DNA from: JAGXRK01 sp963714415
Lineage (GTDB): Bacteria; Bacteroidota; Ignavibacteria; Ignavibacteriales; Ignavibacteriaceae
Length of the DNA: 64,000 bases
Direction: 5' to 3'
NCBI GenBank assembly: GCA_963714415.1
Contig: CAVQOL010000015.1
Span: forward strand, 62,001-126,000
Part shown: positions 1 to 8,840 of the stretch, piece after piece
How the letters are laid out: every line of letters starts with the position of its first letter
How positions within the stretch are numbered: position 1 is the stretch's first letter
Notes under the pieces: generated by a model
Databases searched by the model: none
What the model saw: only the letters and a program-made list of their open reading frames with translations
What the model was told of the DNA's origin: nothing
Program-made: the position numbers and the translations under genes

Positions 1-233
1 CAACGAGAAATGGCCGTGATTCTAATGCACAGCGACTCGGTGTAAAAAAGTTTGGCGGTGAACAGGTTCTTGCCGGCAATATACTCGTAAGACAAAGAGG
101 TACCAGATTTCATCCCGGTGCAAATGTAAAAAAGGGAAATGATGATACTTTATTTGCCGTTGCTGATGGTATTGTTAAGTTTGAAACCAAACGCGGTGAA
201 AGACAAATTATAAGTGTTTATCCGGTCAACTAA
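1..233 (+). CDS. rpmA: 50S ribosomal protein L27, 3' part
   Basis: Reading codons from base 3 to the TAA at 231-233 gives the C-terminal 76 residues of ribosomal protein L27; the start lies before the window. The visible part begins in the conserved N-terminal tail with RNGRDSNAQRLGVKKFGGE and continues through the beta-barrel core with GTRFHPG and the region ending VYPVN. L27 sits next to the peptidyl-transferase centre of the large ribosomal subunit. rplU would be expected just upstream, but is outside the window. A strong hairpin terminator follows. The identification rests on near-complete agreement with the family pattern and is secure; only the N-terminus is missing. Confidence 0.95.
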   Translation, partial: TRNGRDSNAQRLGVKKFGGEQVLAGNILVRQRGTRFHPGANVKKGNDDTLFAVADGIVKFETKRGERQIISVYPVN

Positions 234-255
234 AGATTTTTGCATATCAGAAATA

Positions 256-288
256 AAAAAAAACCCTCCAATGTACGGAGGGTTTTTT
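256..288. terminator. Bidirectional intrinsic terminator between rpmA and mdh
   Basis: An A-run, the arm ccctcc, a seven-base loop, the arm ggaggg and a T-run form a 12-bp stem when the A and T runs pair (258-269 with 277-288). It lies between two convergent genes and has a U-tract on both strands, so it can end transcription of rpmA and of the leftward mdh. Confidence 0.85.
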
Positions 289-307
289 ATTGATACTATT
301 TCAATAA

Positions 308-1273
308 TTAAAATCCCAGTCTCTCCATATCAACAACTAAATCTTTAACAGCTTTTACCGAATTATCAAGTAATGCTTGTTCTTCGCCATTCAATCCAAA
401 CTCAATAATTTTTTCAACTCCATTTGAACCAAGCACAGCGGGAACGCCAACGTAATAGCCGGTTACACCAAATTCACCTTTAAGATATGCACAAACAGGC
501 AGCACTCTTTTTTCATCATATAAAATAGCTTCGGCCATAGCAATTGAAGCAGCGGCAGGTGAATAAAATGCTGATCCGGTTTTCAATAATTTTACAACTT
601 CACCGCCAGCCATTTTAGTTCTGTCAACCATTGCTTTCATAACTTCTGCAGCTTTTTCTTTGCTGTTGTATTTTTTCTCCAGCAATTCCACTACAGGTAT
701 TCCGTTTACGTTAGCATAGCGAACAATTGGAACCATAGTATCGCCGTGTCCGCCAAGCACCATAGCATTTACGTCTTTTACAGAAACGCCAAGTTCCCAT
801 GCAATGAAACTGGAAAAACGTGACGAGTCTAAAATGCCTGCCTGACCGAGAACTCTGTTTTCAGGAAATCCTGTTATTTTCTTAAATAAAGTTACCATTG
901 CATCAAGAGGATTTGATACTATTATAACAATGGATTTAGGTGCAAACTTCTTTACATTTTCTGCAACAGTCTGCATAATCTTTGCATTTGTAACAAGCAA
1001 ATCGTCGCGGCTCATTCCCGGTTTTCTAGGAAGTCCTGCCGTTACTATTACAATATCTGATCCTTCGATATCTTTGTAATCGTTAGTGCCTTTAACGTTA
1101 ACATCGAAACCATCAACTCTTGCTGCTTCTGCTATGTCGAGAGTTTTACCCTGCGGCAAATCTTCAACAATATCATACATTACCACATCAGCCAATTGCT
1201 TCTGTGCAATTAGTTGAGCGAGCACGCCACCAATTTGTCCTCCACCGATCAAGGAAATTTTTTTTCGTCCCAT
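308..1273 (-). CDS. mdh: Malate dehydrogenase, LDH-like type
   Basis: NAD-dependent malate dehydrogenase of 321 residues, interconverting malate and oxaloacetate in the TCA cycle. The N-terminal Rossmann motif is GGGQIGG (residues about 10-16). The substrate loop reads LPRKPGMSRDDLL: the Arg after LP marks malate rather than lactate specificity, where LDH has Gln. The catalytic pair is Asp in GILDSSRF and His in GGHGDTMVP. Length and motifs fit the LDH-like MDHs of Chlorobi and Bacteroidota. The ATG at 1271-1273 is preceded by AGAGGAG at good spacing, so the start is well supported. It appears monocistronic, with a terminator shared with rpmA downstream and a 230-base gap upstream. Confidence 0.96.
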   Translation of the reverse strand: MGRKKISLIGGGQIGGVLAQLIAQKQLADVVMYDIVEDLPQGKTLDIAEAARVDGFDVNVKGTNDYKDIEGSDIVIVTAGLPRKPGMSRDDLLVTNAKIMQTVAENVKKFAPKSIVIIVSNPLDAMVTLFKKITGFPENRVLGQAGILDSSRFSSFIAWELGVSVKDVNAMVLGGHGDTMVPIVRYANVNGIPVVELLEKKYNSKEKAAEVMKAMVDRTKMAGGEVVKLLKTGSAFYSPAAASIAMAEAILYDEKRVLPVCAYLKGEFGVTGYYVGVPAVLGSNGVEKIIEFGLNGEEQALLDNSVKAVKDLVVDMERLGF

Positions 1274-1503
1274 TGTAAGTTCTCCTCTGGTTTAATTACT
1301 AAATTGTATTAATAAAAATAATTAAGGTTAAAACATATAACAAATTAGGATATTGTCACTTTGTGGAATTTAGTAAATAATTTTTCAGTTATCCGGACAA
1401 TGATTGTTTATTTGCCAGATTTTTGCTTAAATAACAATTAAAAAATTTACAATCTAACTACTAAAAGTTCGCAAAAGAAGTGAATTCAAACAGATCATTC
1501 CAA

Positions 1504-1917
1504 TTACAATTTTAATTTCAGGATTGTTTCTGTTCCCGTAGGTGTAATATTGATATATACCTCATCCATATAAACTTTCATCAGGTATAGCCCACGACCG
1601 GAGTCTTTTAATAAATTATCTGGATGAGTAGGATCAGGTACTAGTGCAGGATCAAATCCAACACCTTCGTCTCTGATTTTTATGGTCAACAACCGCACGC
1701 TCGCAGAAACATCGATATAAACTTTTTTAGTTAAATCACCCTTATTTCCATGAATGATAGCGTTTGTAGTTGCTTCCGTGACAGTGAGCAGCAGGCTATT
1801 CAGTTTATCTTCATCTAATCCGAGATCAATTGCGAAGTAATTTACAAATTCCTCAACAGTGATAAGGTTATTAGGATCGCTTTCTATTTCTAGTTGATAA
1901 GTCTTTTCTTCCGCCAC
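1504..1917 (-). CDS. RsbW-like ATP-binding protein (anti-sigma factor / HATPase_c_2 family)
   Basis: Single-domain GHKL ATPase of 137 residues, the size of anti-sigma kinases such as RsbW/SpoIIAB. The N box is EATTNAIIHGNKGD (about residues 48-61), the G1 box DEGVGFDP (about 84-91) and the G2 box GRGLYLMKVYMDEV (about 108-121). Family members phosphorylate an antagonist STAS protein or hold a sigma factor; no partner gene is visible here, so target and output are unknown. It is the downstream gene of a leftward pair, 44 bases after the beta-barrel-like gene. The family is certain; the regulatory role is inferred. Confidence 0.85.
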   Translation of the reverse strand: MAEEKTYQLEIESDPNNLITVEEFVNYFAIDLGLDEDKLNSLLLTVTEATTNAIIHGNKGDLTKKVYIDVSASVRLLTIKIRDEGVGFDPALVPDPTHPDNLLKDSGRGLYLMKVYMDEVYINITPTGTETILKLKL

Positions 1918-1961
1918 GTAATTATATTTTAAATTATTAAATGAAAAAATATCTTTTTAAA

Positions 1962-3899
1962 TCAGAATTTCCAATTAACTTGCATAATTAGATTTGCTTG
2001 CTCACGTTCCGGACTTCCGGAGGATTTAATAAATTCATAAAATCCGTTTATGTACATATTCAACCGTTTCCAAAGATTTATGCTGATTATTGCGATAGGA
2101 CCAAAACTGGAATATTCTGTATCAAGCTTTCGGTTGAGTTTGTCAAAATTGTAAGTATTGAGAGAAAAATACCTGATTCCAGCAGAAAAAGACGAACGGT
2201 TAAGGTAGAGTATAATTCGAGGTTCAATATAGACTTCCTGTAGAAATCTTGTTGGTCTGGATGTAAAGTTGCTCCAGCTTAAATCACCTTGTTCAGAAAG
2301 TTTAAGCGAACCAAAGCCAAAAATCGATATACGGTCCGTTAATCTTATTGTAGTTGAATCAACTGCAGTCATTTGCCTGAATGTGAAACTCTGAAAGTTT
2401 GATGTAATATCTTCAAAATCATATACCGAGTAATTTGCCGAAACTTCAAAGCTGTTGTAAGATGATAAATTTATGCCGTTATAATCGCCGCCGGCTTTGA
2501 ATCTTATAATTCTGTTTACATTATTATTCGAACTTCTGCCTGCAAAAATATAAACAATATGGCTGTAAGTTCCCTCCGCATTTAAATAAGCCTCGAAGTA
2601 TGGATTTAGGAATCTTGAATAGCGTAATCTTACAATTGAAAGTATTTCATCACGGTCATCATCATTATTATCGCTTGGTGTATCATATTTCAATTTACTC
2701 TGATAATAACTAATGGTCAGCTTATCTTTTTCAGACATTTTCAGATCACCAAAAAAAGTTAGGGACATTCTTCCCGAATTATTGTTTTTTTGACCTTCGA
2801 TTTCTGAACGTTGTTCAAAAAAACTTTCATCAACTCCCGTAAAAGGTTTTGTAATATTCTTTTCATCTCTTTCCGCAAATGTCAATCTAAGCTGTCCATC
2901 AAACAACTTTGAAGTGTATTTTGTTACTGTTTCCAAATCAAGTTTAAGTTCTTCAATTTTTGTATCGAATATTGAAGAAGTAGTTAAATCGGAATTTTTA
3001 TATCTCGTATCTCTGTCAACAGTTCTCATACTAATTCTGCCGGTAAAATTCAGCGATATAACATCAAAAATTTTATCGTATAAAAGTCTGTCCTGTAGCG
3101 AATATATTGTTTCAGTTCTGCTCTGAATGTTATTTTCTATTCCAAATTTAACTTGAGTTAGCGAGTCAGTATGAAAGTAGAAATCTTTTCTGCTTTGGGT
3201 AAACAAAAAGTTAATTGTGTTTGAAATATTTTGTTCAAAAAAATTAGCGGCAGTAAGTTGAAAATATCTTATAAGATTTCGTCTTGGCATTATATCTTCA
3301 TTTCTGAAACGTAACTCCGAGTTTAGTCTAAAATCAGAGAGTAAAAGATTTCTAGCAACTCCTTCCAATCCATATACTAATCCGTAATCATTCTCACCAA
3401 CCTGACTGTTGCTGGAATAACCGCCGAAAGGAGAGAATAAAATGTTCTTGTATGGTTCAATCTCACTGAACAATGTAGCAAATGATACTGAAGCCTGATT
3501 TATTTCAAGCTGCCTGTTATCAGCAAGTACCGTGCTGCTACCGAGTATACCGAGTTTTACTTCATTGGAGTATTTGTACGCTGTTCTAAAATTGAGTTGT
3601 TGTTCATCCCGGGTGCTGCTCTGAAGTCCGCGTACAAAAGTAGAATGGAAGTTCTCGTTAATTCTGATATCAAATTTTTCTGACTCGACAAAAAACTTTA
3701 AACTTGAATTCAAGTAAAATGTATTTAACTGCTTATCAAACCTGGTATGAAAATCATTTTGTTTGAAGTAAGAACCGAGGTATTCGAGTGTCCCAGCACT
3801 TATCTGTGCAATCGATAAATCAGTTGCAAAAAACCATAGTAAAGCAACGCACAAAATGTGCAAAAATGGTTTAGATATTTTTCGAATAAAATAAATCAA
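1962..3899 (-). CDS. Exported protein, probable outer-membrane beta-barrel
   Basis: Unrecognised 645-residue protein. A hydrophobic signal segment (about residues 12-32, ending SIAQ) predicts Sec export. The rest is rich in alternating aromatic and polar stretches such as FRTAYKYSNEVKLGILGSS, and the chain ends in VNWKF, a terminal aromatic residue as in outer-membrane barrels. There are no cytoplasmic motifs. The start is TTG at 3899; no better ATG precedes the signal peptide. It is co-directional with the RsbW-like gene and divergent from nuoA, sharing a 198-base intergenic region. A barrel of porin-like or surface function is an inference from composition only. Confidence 0.6.
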   Translation of the reverse strand: MIYFIRKISKPFLHILCVALLWFFATDLSIAQISAGTLEYLGSYFKQNDFHTRFDKQLNTFYLNSSLKFFVESEKFDIRINENFHSTFVRGLQSSTRDEQQLNFRTAYKYSNEVKLGILGSSTVLADNRQLEINQASVSFATLFSEIEPYKNILFSPFGGYSSNSQVGENDYGLVYGLEGVARNLLLSDFRLNSELRFRNEDIMPRRNLIRYFQLTAANFFEQNISNTINFLFTQSRKDFYFHTDSLTQVKFGIENNIQSRTETIYSLQDRLLYDKIFDVISLNFTGRISMRTVDRDTRYKNSDLTTSSIFDTKIEELKLDLETVTKYTSKLFDGQLRLTFAERDEKNITKPFTGVDESFFEQRSEIEGQKNNNSGRMSLTFFGDLKMSEKDKLTISYYQSKLKYDTPSDNNDDDRDEILSIVRLRYSRFLNPYFEAYLNAEGTYSHIVYIFAGRSSNNNVNRIIRFKAGGDYNGINLSSYNSFEVSANYSVYDFEDITSNFQSFTFRQMTAVDSTTIRLTDRISIFGFGSLKLSEQGDLSWSNFTSRPTRFLQEVYIEPRIILYLNRSSFSAGIRYFSLNTYNFDKLNRKLDTEYSSFGPIAIISINLWKRLNMYINGFYEFIKSSGSPEREQANLIMQVNWKF

Positions 3900-4040
3900 G
3901 AAAAAAAGATTCTTTTTATAAAAGATAAGTAGTTATACATTTACTAAAAAGCAATTTAATTAACAAAAGAGGTTAATAAAACTAAAACATATTTCGTAAA
4001 ACTTAACGTCATAAAGCCTAATCATATGCATATATCTAAA

Positions 4041-4071
4041 TTGACAATCACTTTAAAATTGGATAACTTTG
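4041..4071 (+). promoter_or_regulatory. Bacteroidota-type promoter for the nuo operon
   Basis: TTG at 4041-4043 is followed after exactly 20 bases by TAACTTTG at 4064-4071. This matches the known Bacteroidota sigma-A promoter form (TTG at -33, TAnnTTTG at -7). The predicted start would lie about 20 bases before the nuoA ATG at 4098, giving a short leader. Confidence 0.65.
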
Positions 4072-4097
4072 TCGTCAAAATTTAGTGATATTCATTT

Positions 4098-4466
4098 ATG
4101 ATTGAACAATACATACCAATATTTCTCGTTCTTGGGATTGCGGTAATAATTGGCGTTGGAATGGTTGCCACATCAACACTTTTCGGTCCCCAAAGACCAA
4201 ATCCTGAAAAATCCTCCACCTACGAAAGCGGAATGAAACCGGTTGGTTCTACAAAAGATAGAATGTCTATTAAATACTACCTTGTTGCAATGTTTTTTAT
4301 CATTTTCGATCTTGAAGTGATTTTTATTTACCCATGGGCGGTGGAATTTAAAAGACTTTACGGCGAGATAGGAATTCCGGTTTTCCTTTCTATGCTTATA
4401 TTCTTGGTAGTTCTTGAGTTAGGATATTTATATGCATTTAAGAAAGGTGGTTTTAAATGGGATTAG
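4098..4466 (+). CDS. nuoA: NADH-quinone oxidoreductase subunit A
   Basis: Membrane subunit of respiratory complex I, 122 residues with three transmembrane helices (about 7-29, 63-83, 93-115). Family marks include the loop YESGMKPVGS and the acidic helix FIIFDLEVIFIYPWA. It is the first gene of nuoABCDEF and overlaps nuoB by 10 bases, a sign of translational coupling. NuoA with NuoJ and NuoK links the quinone site to proton pumping; no J or K is present in this window. A well-matched promoter lies just upstream. Confidence 0.95.
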   Translation: MIEQYIPIFLVLGIAVIIGVGMVATSTLFGPQRPNPEKSSTYESGMKPVGSTKDRMSIKYYLVAMFFIIFDLEVIFIYPWAVEFKRLYGEIGIPVFLSMLIFLVVLELGYLYAFKKGGFKWD

Positions 4467-4978
4467 AAGCCAAACTTACGCAGGATGGTTTTTTTACAAC
4501 AAAACTTGATGCAATTATTGCTTGGGCGCGTAAAAGTTCTGTATGGCCTATGCCAATGGGAATTTCATGCTGTGCAATTGAAATGATGGCTGCTGCGGAT
4601 CCGAAATATGATATTGCAAGATTCGGTTCTGAAGTAATGAGATTTACTCCACGTCAATGCGACCTTATGATAGTTGCCGGAACAGTTACTTACAAAATGT
4701 CTCATGTTGTTAAAAAGATTTATAACCAGATGCCCGATCCTAAATGGGTAATTGCAATGGGTGCTTGTACATCAACTGGTGGAATGTATAGATCATATTC
4801 CGTAGTTCAGGGGATCGATCAATTCTTACCTGTAGATCTTTATGTTGCAGGTTGCCCGCCAAGACCTGATAACCTGTTAAATGCTTTAATACAGATTCAG
4901 AGTAAGATTGGAATGAGCAAAGCAAGAGAATTTCCGAATTTAAATCTTTCCGAATTAAACGTAATCCAGAATAATTAA
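4457..4978 (+). CDS. nuoB: NADH-quinone oxidoreductase subunit B
   Basis: Hydrophilic complex I subunit of 173 residues that carries the terminal [4Fe-4S] cluster N2, from which electrons pass to quinone. Ligand cysteines are visible in GISCCAIEMM, GACTSTGGMY and VAGCPPRPDN. The ATG overlaps the end of nuoA, and nuoC begins one base after the nuoB stop. Length is normal for a minimal NuoB, and no residue of the cluster is missing. Confidence 0.96.
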   Translation: MGLEAKLTQDGFFTTKLDAIIAWARKSSVWPMPMGISCCAIEMMAAADPKYDIARFGSEVMRFTPRQCDLMIVAGTVTYKMSHVVKKIYNQMPDPKWVIAMGACTSTGGMYRSYSVVQGIDQFLPVDLYVAGCPPRPDNLLNALIQIQSKIGMSKAREFPNLNLSELNVIQNN

Positions 4979-4979
4979 A

Positions 4980-5468
4980 ATGGAAATAAAAGAAATTATT
5001 AAGTCTAAACTTCAGGAGAATTTTAAAGAAGTACAGTTCGATTTCTCCGAGTACAAAGATGAATTCGTAATCAAGTTCGATAAACAGTTTATCTTACAGG
5101 TTTGTAAATTCCTCAAAACCAATTCTGAACTTGAATTTATAATGTGTGAGGATGTTACGGCTGTTGATTGGGCAACTCGTAAAAACAGATTTACAGTTGT
5201 TTATCATATTTACTCAATTCAGAATAATTATCGAATCGTTCTTAAAGCTGATGTTGATGAATCCGATTGTTCAATCGATACTGTCTCTTCGGTATGGCGC
5301 TCGGCAAACTGGCAGGAGCGTGAGACTTATGATATGTATGGGATTATTTTTAATAATCATCCTGATCTCAGAAGAATGTATCTGCCGGAAGAATTTGAGT
5401 ATCATCCGTTAAGAAAAGATTTTCCTCTAATGGGAATTCCGGGTTCATTATCTCTTCCCAAAAAATAA
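4980..5468 (+). CDS. nuoC: NADH-quinone oxidoreductase subunit C
   Basis: Complex I 30-kDa-type subunit, 162 residues, part of the peripheral arm next to NuoD. The signature block WQERETYDMYGIIFNNHPDL with DLRRMYLPEEFEYHPLRKDFP is complete near the C-terminus (about residues 104-145). It is separate from nuoD, unlike the NuoCD fusion of enterobacteria. It sits one base after nuoB and six bases before nuoD in the same operon. Confidence 0.95.
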   Translation: MEIKEIIKSKLQENFKEVQFDFSEYKDEFVIKFDKQFILQVCKFLKTNSELEFIMCEDVTAVDWATRKNRFTVVYHIYSIQNNYRIVLKADVDESDCSIDTVSSVWRSANWQERETYDMYGIIFNNHPDLRRMYLPEEFEYHPLRKDFPLMGIPGSLSLPKK

Positions 5469-5474
5469 AAGAAT

Positions 5475-6725
5475 ATGGAAACATTAAAAAAAGACGAAGT
5501 AAATCCTAAAATATTAGAAGCTCTTCTTAGAGATTCCGATATTACCATTGATGATGCACTTGATAACGAAATGATCCTGAATATGGGTCCTCAGCATCCG
5601 GCAACACACGGAGTTTTAAGATTGTTGCTGAAACTTGATGGTGAAACAGTTGTTGGTTGCGTTCCCGATCTTGGTTATTTGCATCGCGGATACGAAAAGA
5701 TGGCTGAGAATATGTCATACTATGAATATATTCCTCATACCGATCGTCTTGATTATATTTCCCCCATAGCTAATAATGTTGCATGGGTTTTAGCTGTTGA
5801 AAAATTAGCCGGAATAGAAGTTCCCATAAGAGCCCAATATATAAGAATGATAGTGGCTGAGCTTGCACGTATTGCGTCTCACCTTGTTGCCGTAGGTTCT
5901 TTTGCAATGGACGTAGGTGCATTAACCGTTTTCTTATGGACTTTAAGGGAACGTGAAAAAATAATGGATATTTGGGACATTCTTTGCGGTGCGAGATTTA
6001 CAAACAGCTACACCAGAATTGGTGGTGTTGCAAATGATGCTCAACCCGAAGCCCTCAAAATGATAAAATGGTTTATTGATCAGTTTGAACCAAACTTAGA
6101 TGAATGTGAAAGACTTCTGAATACTAACAGGATTTTTGTTGAAAGACTTGACGGCATTGGTGCAATTACAAAAGAGGATGCAATCGATCTTGGTTTTACC
6201 GGTCCAAATTTAAGAGCCAGTGGAGTAAACCTGGACCTTCGCAGAGCGACGCCATATCTTCAATATGATAAAATTGATTTTGAAGTACCTGTTTTTAATG
6301 AAGGAGATTGTTTAGCCAGATATTTTGTAAGAACTGATGAAGCCCGTCAAAGTGCAAGAATAATAAATCAAGTACTTGATGTAATGCCCGCTGGAGCAGT
6401 CCGGGCCGCAGAGCCTAAAAAAGTTCTTCCTTATAAAACTGATGTTTATTCTAAGATGGAAGAACTTATTCACGATTTTATGATTGTCAATTTTGGAATT
6501 AATCCACCTGTTGGTGAGATTTATCATGCAGTAGAAGCTTCGAAAGGAGAGTTGGGATTTTATTTGGTCAGCAAGGGTGAGGGTCATCCCTGGAAATGTA
6601 AGATAAGATCACCTTCGTTTAATAATCTTCAGGCTTTACCGCGTCTTATTAAAGGTTACATGGTTTCTGATGTCGTTGCAATCATCGGCAGCATAGATCC
6701 AATTATGGGTGAAGCGGATAAGTAA
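5475..6725 (+). CDS. nuoD: NADH-quinone oxidoreductase subunit D
   Basis: Complex I 49-kDa subunit, 416 residues, which forms the quinone pocket with NuoB and is related to the large subunit of [NiFe] hydrogenases. Early motifs NMGPQHPATHGVLRL and DLGYLHRGYEKMAE place the conserved His and Tyr region of the quinone site at about residues 36-75. The C-terminus runs through RSPSFNNLQALPRLIKG and ends DPIMGEADK, close to the family ending DxVMGEVDR. Full length and undisturbed. Confidence 0.96.
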   Translation: METLKKDEVNPKILEALLRDSDITIDDALDNEMILNMGPQHPATHGVLRLLLKLDGETVVGCVPDLGYLHRGYEKMAENMSYYEYIPHTDRLDYISPIANNVAWVLAVEKLAGIEVPIRAQYIRMIVAELARIASHLVAVGSFAMDVGALTVFLWTLREREKIMDIWDILCGARFTNSYTRIGGVANDAQPEALKMIKWFIDQFEPNLDECERLLNTNRIFVERLDGIGAITKEDAIDLGFTGPNLRASGVNLDLRRATPYLQYDKIDFEVPVFNEGDCLARYFVRTDEARQSARIINQVLDVMPAGAVRAAEPKKVLPYKTDVYSKMEELIHDFMIVNFGINPPVGEIYHAVEASKGELGFYLVSKGEGHPWKCKIRSPSFNNLQALPRLIKGYMVSDVVAIIGSIDPIMGEADK

Positions 6726-6825
6726 TTCCGACAGAGTTTACGAAGAAAATGAAAATTATGATACAACCAAATAATTTAGAAATAACAAATTCAAACTTGA
6801 ACCTGAACTTAAACTTTTAAAGACT

Positions 6826-7308
6826 ATGGAATTTAAATTTACAGCTGAAAACCTTAATCGAATTAATAATGAGATTAAGAAATATCCGGTTAAGCAGCCT
6901 GCAGTTATGGCTGCCCTTTATATTGGTCAGGAACAAAATGGATTTATTTCACAGGATGTGATTAAAGAAGTTGCAATCATTCTGGAAATGCATCCACACG
7001 ATGTAATGGGAGTTGTAACTTTTTATACAATGTATTTCCAGAAACCAATGGGCAAATATCATATTCAGGTTTGTACAAACGTTTCATGCATGCTTCGCGG
7101 TGGATATGATATTTGGAATCAGGTTAAGGATAAACTTGGAATCAGTAATATGGAAGTTACTGCCGATAAGAAATTCTCTCTGGAAGAAGTTGAATGTATG
7201 GGAAGTTGTGGAACTGCTCCTATGTTCGCCATAAATGAAGATTTCTATGAAAATCTCACAAAAGAAAAAGTAGAAGAAATTATTGAATCCTTAAAGAACG
7301 CACACTAA
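6826..7308 (+). CDS. nuoE: NADH-quinone oxidoreductase subunit E
   Basis: Thioredoxin-like [2Fe-2S] subunit of the complex I NADH module, 160 residues. Cluster N1a ligands are the Cys pair in VCTNVSCMLRGG and the pair in CMGSCGTAPMF. A 100-base AT-rich spacer separates it from nuoD, and no clear Shine-Dalgarno precedes its ATG, which is common in this phylum. The last base of its stop codon is the first base of the nuoF start, so E and F are translationally coupled. Confidence 0.95.
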   Translation: MEFKFTAENLNRINNEIKKYPVKQPAVMAALYIGQEQNGFISQDVIKEVAIILEMHPHDVMGVVTFYTMYFQKPMGKYHIQVCTNVSCMLRGGYDIWNQVKDKLGISNMEVTADKKFSLEEVECMGSCGTAPMFAINEDFYENLTKEKVEEIIESLKNAH

Positions 7309-8632
7309 TGGAAAAAATTTTATTACCGGAAATAAAAGATCTTCACATCCTTGATGTTTATCTAAAGAACAATGGATTTGAAGCTGCTAAAAAAGCATTT
7401 GCTCAATCACCCGATGACATAATCGATCAGGTTAAAAAATCCGGATTACGCGGAAGAGGCGGCGCAGCTTTTTCAGCCGGATTGAAGTGGAGCTTTATGC
7501 CGAAAACCACAGATAAACCAAAATATCTGTGCATCAATGGTGATGAAAGTGAACCCGGTTCATTTAAAGACAGACAAATTTTCGAATATAATCCTCATCA
7601 ACTTATAGACGGAATACTTATCACCTGTTATGCCATAGGTGCTAAAATTGCTTACATCTATATCCGCGGGGAGTATCATAAATGGATAAAACTTATGCAG
7701 AAAGCTCTTGATGATGCTTATGCTGCCGGTTACATCGGCGAAAAGATGAAAGATAAATTCGGAACTGATTTTTTCTGTGATATTTATATTCATAAAGGTG
7801 CCGGTGCTTATATATGTGGTGAAGAATCTTCTCTGATGAATTCAATAGAAGGGAAGAGGGGTTATCCGAGAGTTAAGCCTCCGTTCCCGGCACAGAATGG
7901 ATTATGGGGTTGTCCGACTACAATCAATAATGTTGAAACAATTACAAACGTACCGCAAATTATTAGTAAAGGATGGGAATGGTTTTCCAAGATTGGCGAA
8001 CCAAAGCATCCCGGAACAATTTTATTTGGTGTTAGTGGACACGTAAATAAACCGGGCGTTTATGAACTGCCAACCGGAACATTATTGACAGATATTATTT
8101 TTAAATACGCTGGCGGTGTTCCCGGTAATAAAAAAATTCTTTGTGTTATTCCGGGTGGTTCTTCCATGCCTCCATTACGAGGCGAAAAGCTTGAAGGCGT
8201 TAAAATGGATGCTGAATCACTTAAGGCTGTTGGTTCTGCAATTGGAACCGGTGGTGTGATTGTTATGGATGAAGATACTGACCTTAGTTAGAAGTACTTG
8301 CAAGAATTGCACATTTCTATCATCACGAAAGCTGTGGTCAATGTACACCTTGTCGTGAGGGAACAGGCTGGCTTGAGAAAATTTTAAAAAGAATTATTGC
8401 AGGTAAGGGTTCAACCAGTGATCTTGATTTATTGATAACAGTGGCTAACCAAATTGAAGGAAACACCGTTTGTGCTTTAGGTGAAGCAGCTGCATGGCCG
8501 GTAAAATTTATGGTTGAAAGATTTAGAGATTATTTTGAAAAGAGAGTAAGTAAAGAAATAAATTTGCCCGTTGCCAACAAAGTTCACTCGATGAGACATA
8601 CAGCTTTTCCGCTGGCGGATGTCCGGAAATAA
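7308..8632 (+). CDS. nuoF: NADH-quinone oxidoreductase subunit F (apparent frameshift)
   Basis: FMN- and NADH-binding subunit of complex I, about 440 residues once repaired. The first frame (7308-8291) carries SGLRGRGGAAFSAGLKWSFM and the NADH/FMN region GDESEPGSFKDR, then stops after MDEDTDLS. The second frame continues with VLARIAHFYHHESCGQCTPC, holding the N3 [4Fe-4S] ligands, and CALGEAAAWPVKF with the fourth Cys. The span is 3n+2 bases. Removing the two A residues that sit between T and G at 8286 and 8290 restores the family sequence DLVEVLARI exactly; removing one C and one T from short runs works equally well. I treat the break as a sequence error. No nuoG follows. Confidence 0.9.
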
Positions 8633-8706
8633 ATTTTAAAAAACCACTTCACATTTGATTTTTTATCAAACTATTTTATTATCTGAAAATTGTATTGCTC
8701 AACACC

Positions 8707-8744
8707 CAACACCGCCGATCTCTTATAAAAAGACGGCGGCGTTG
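8707..8744. terminator. GC-rich hairpin after nuoF
   Basis: caacaccgccg (8707-8717) pairs with cggcggcgttg (8734-8744), one pair being G-T, around a 16-base loop. It lies between the nuoF stop and the end of a convergent gene. There is no T-run after it, so it may be a Rho-assisted stop or a small structured repeat and not a classical terminator. Confidence 0.45.
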
Positions 8745-8840
8745 AGGGTACACAACTTATCACACAAAACATTGCTGTTTACAATTGCCCCCACAAATGA
8801 GTCCGGGACTCTTTATGTGTAGTCTCGAACTAACATCAAT

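Noticed and set aside
8280..8300. Programmed ribosomal frameshift in nuoF
   Set aside because: No slippery heptamer or downstream pseudoknot is evident, and the same kind of break occurs in many unrelated genes, so sequence error is simpler.
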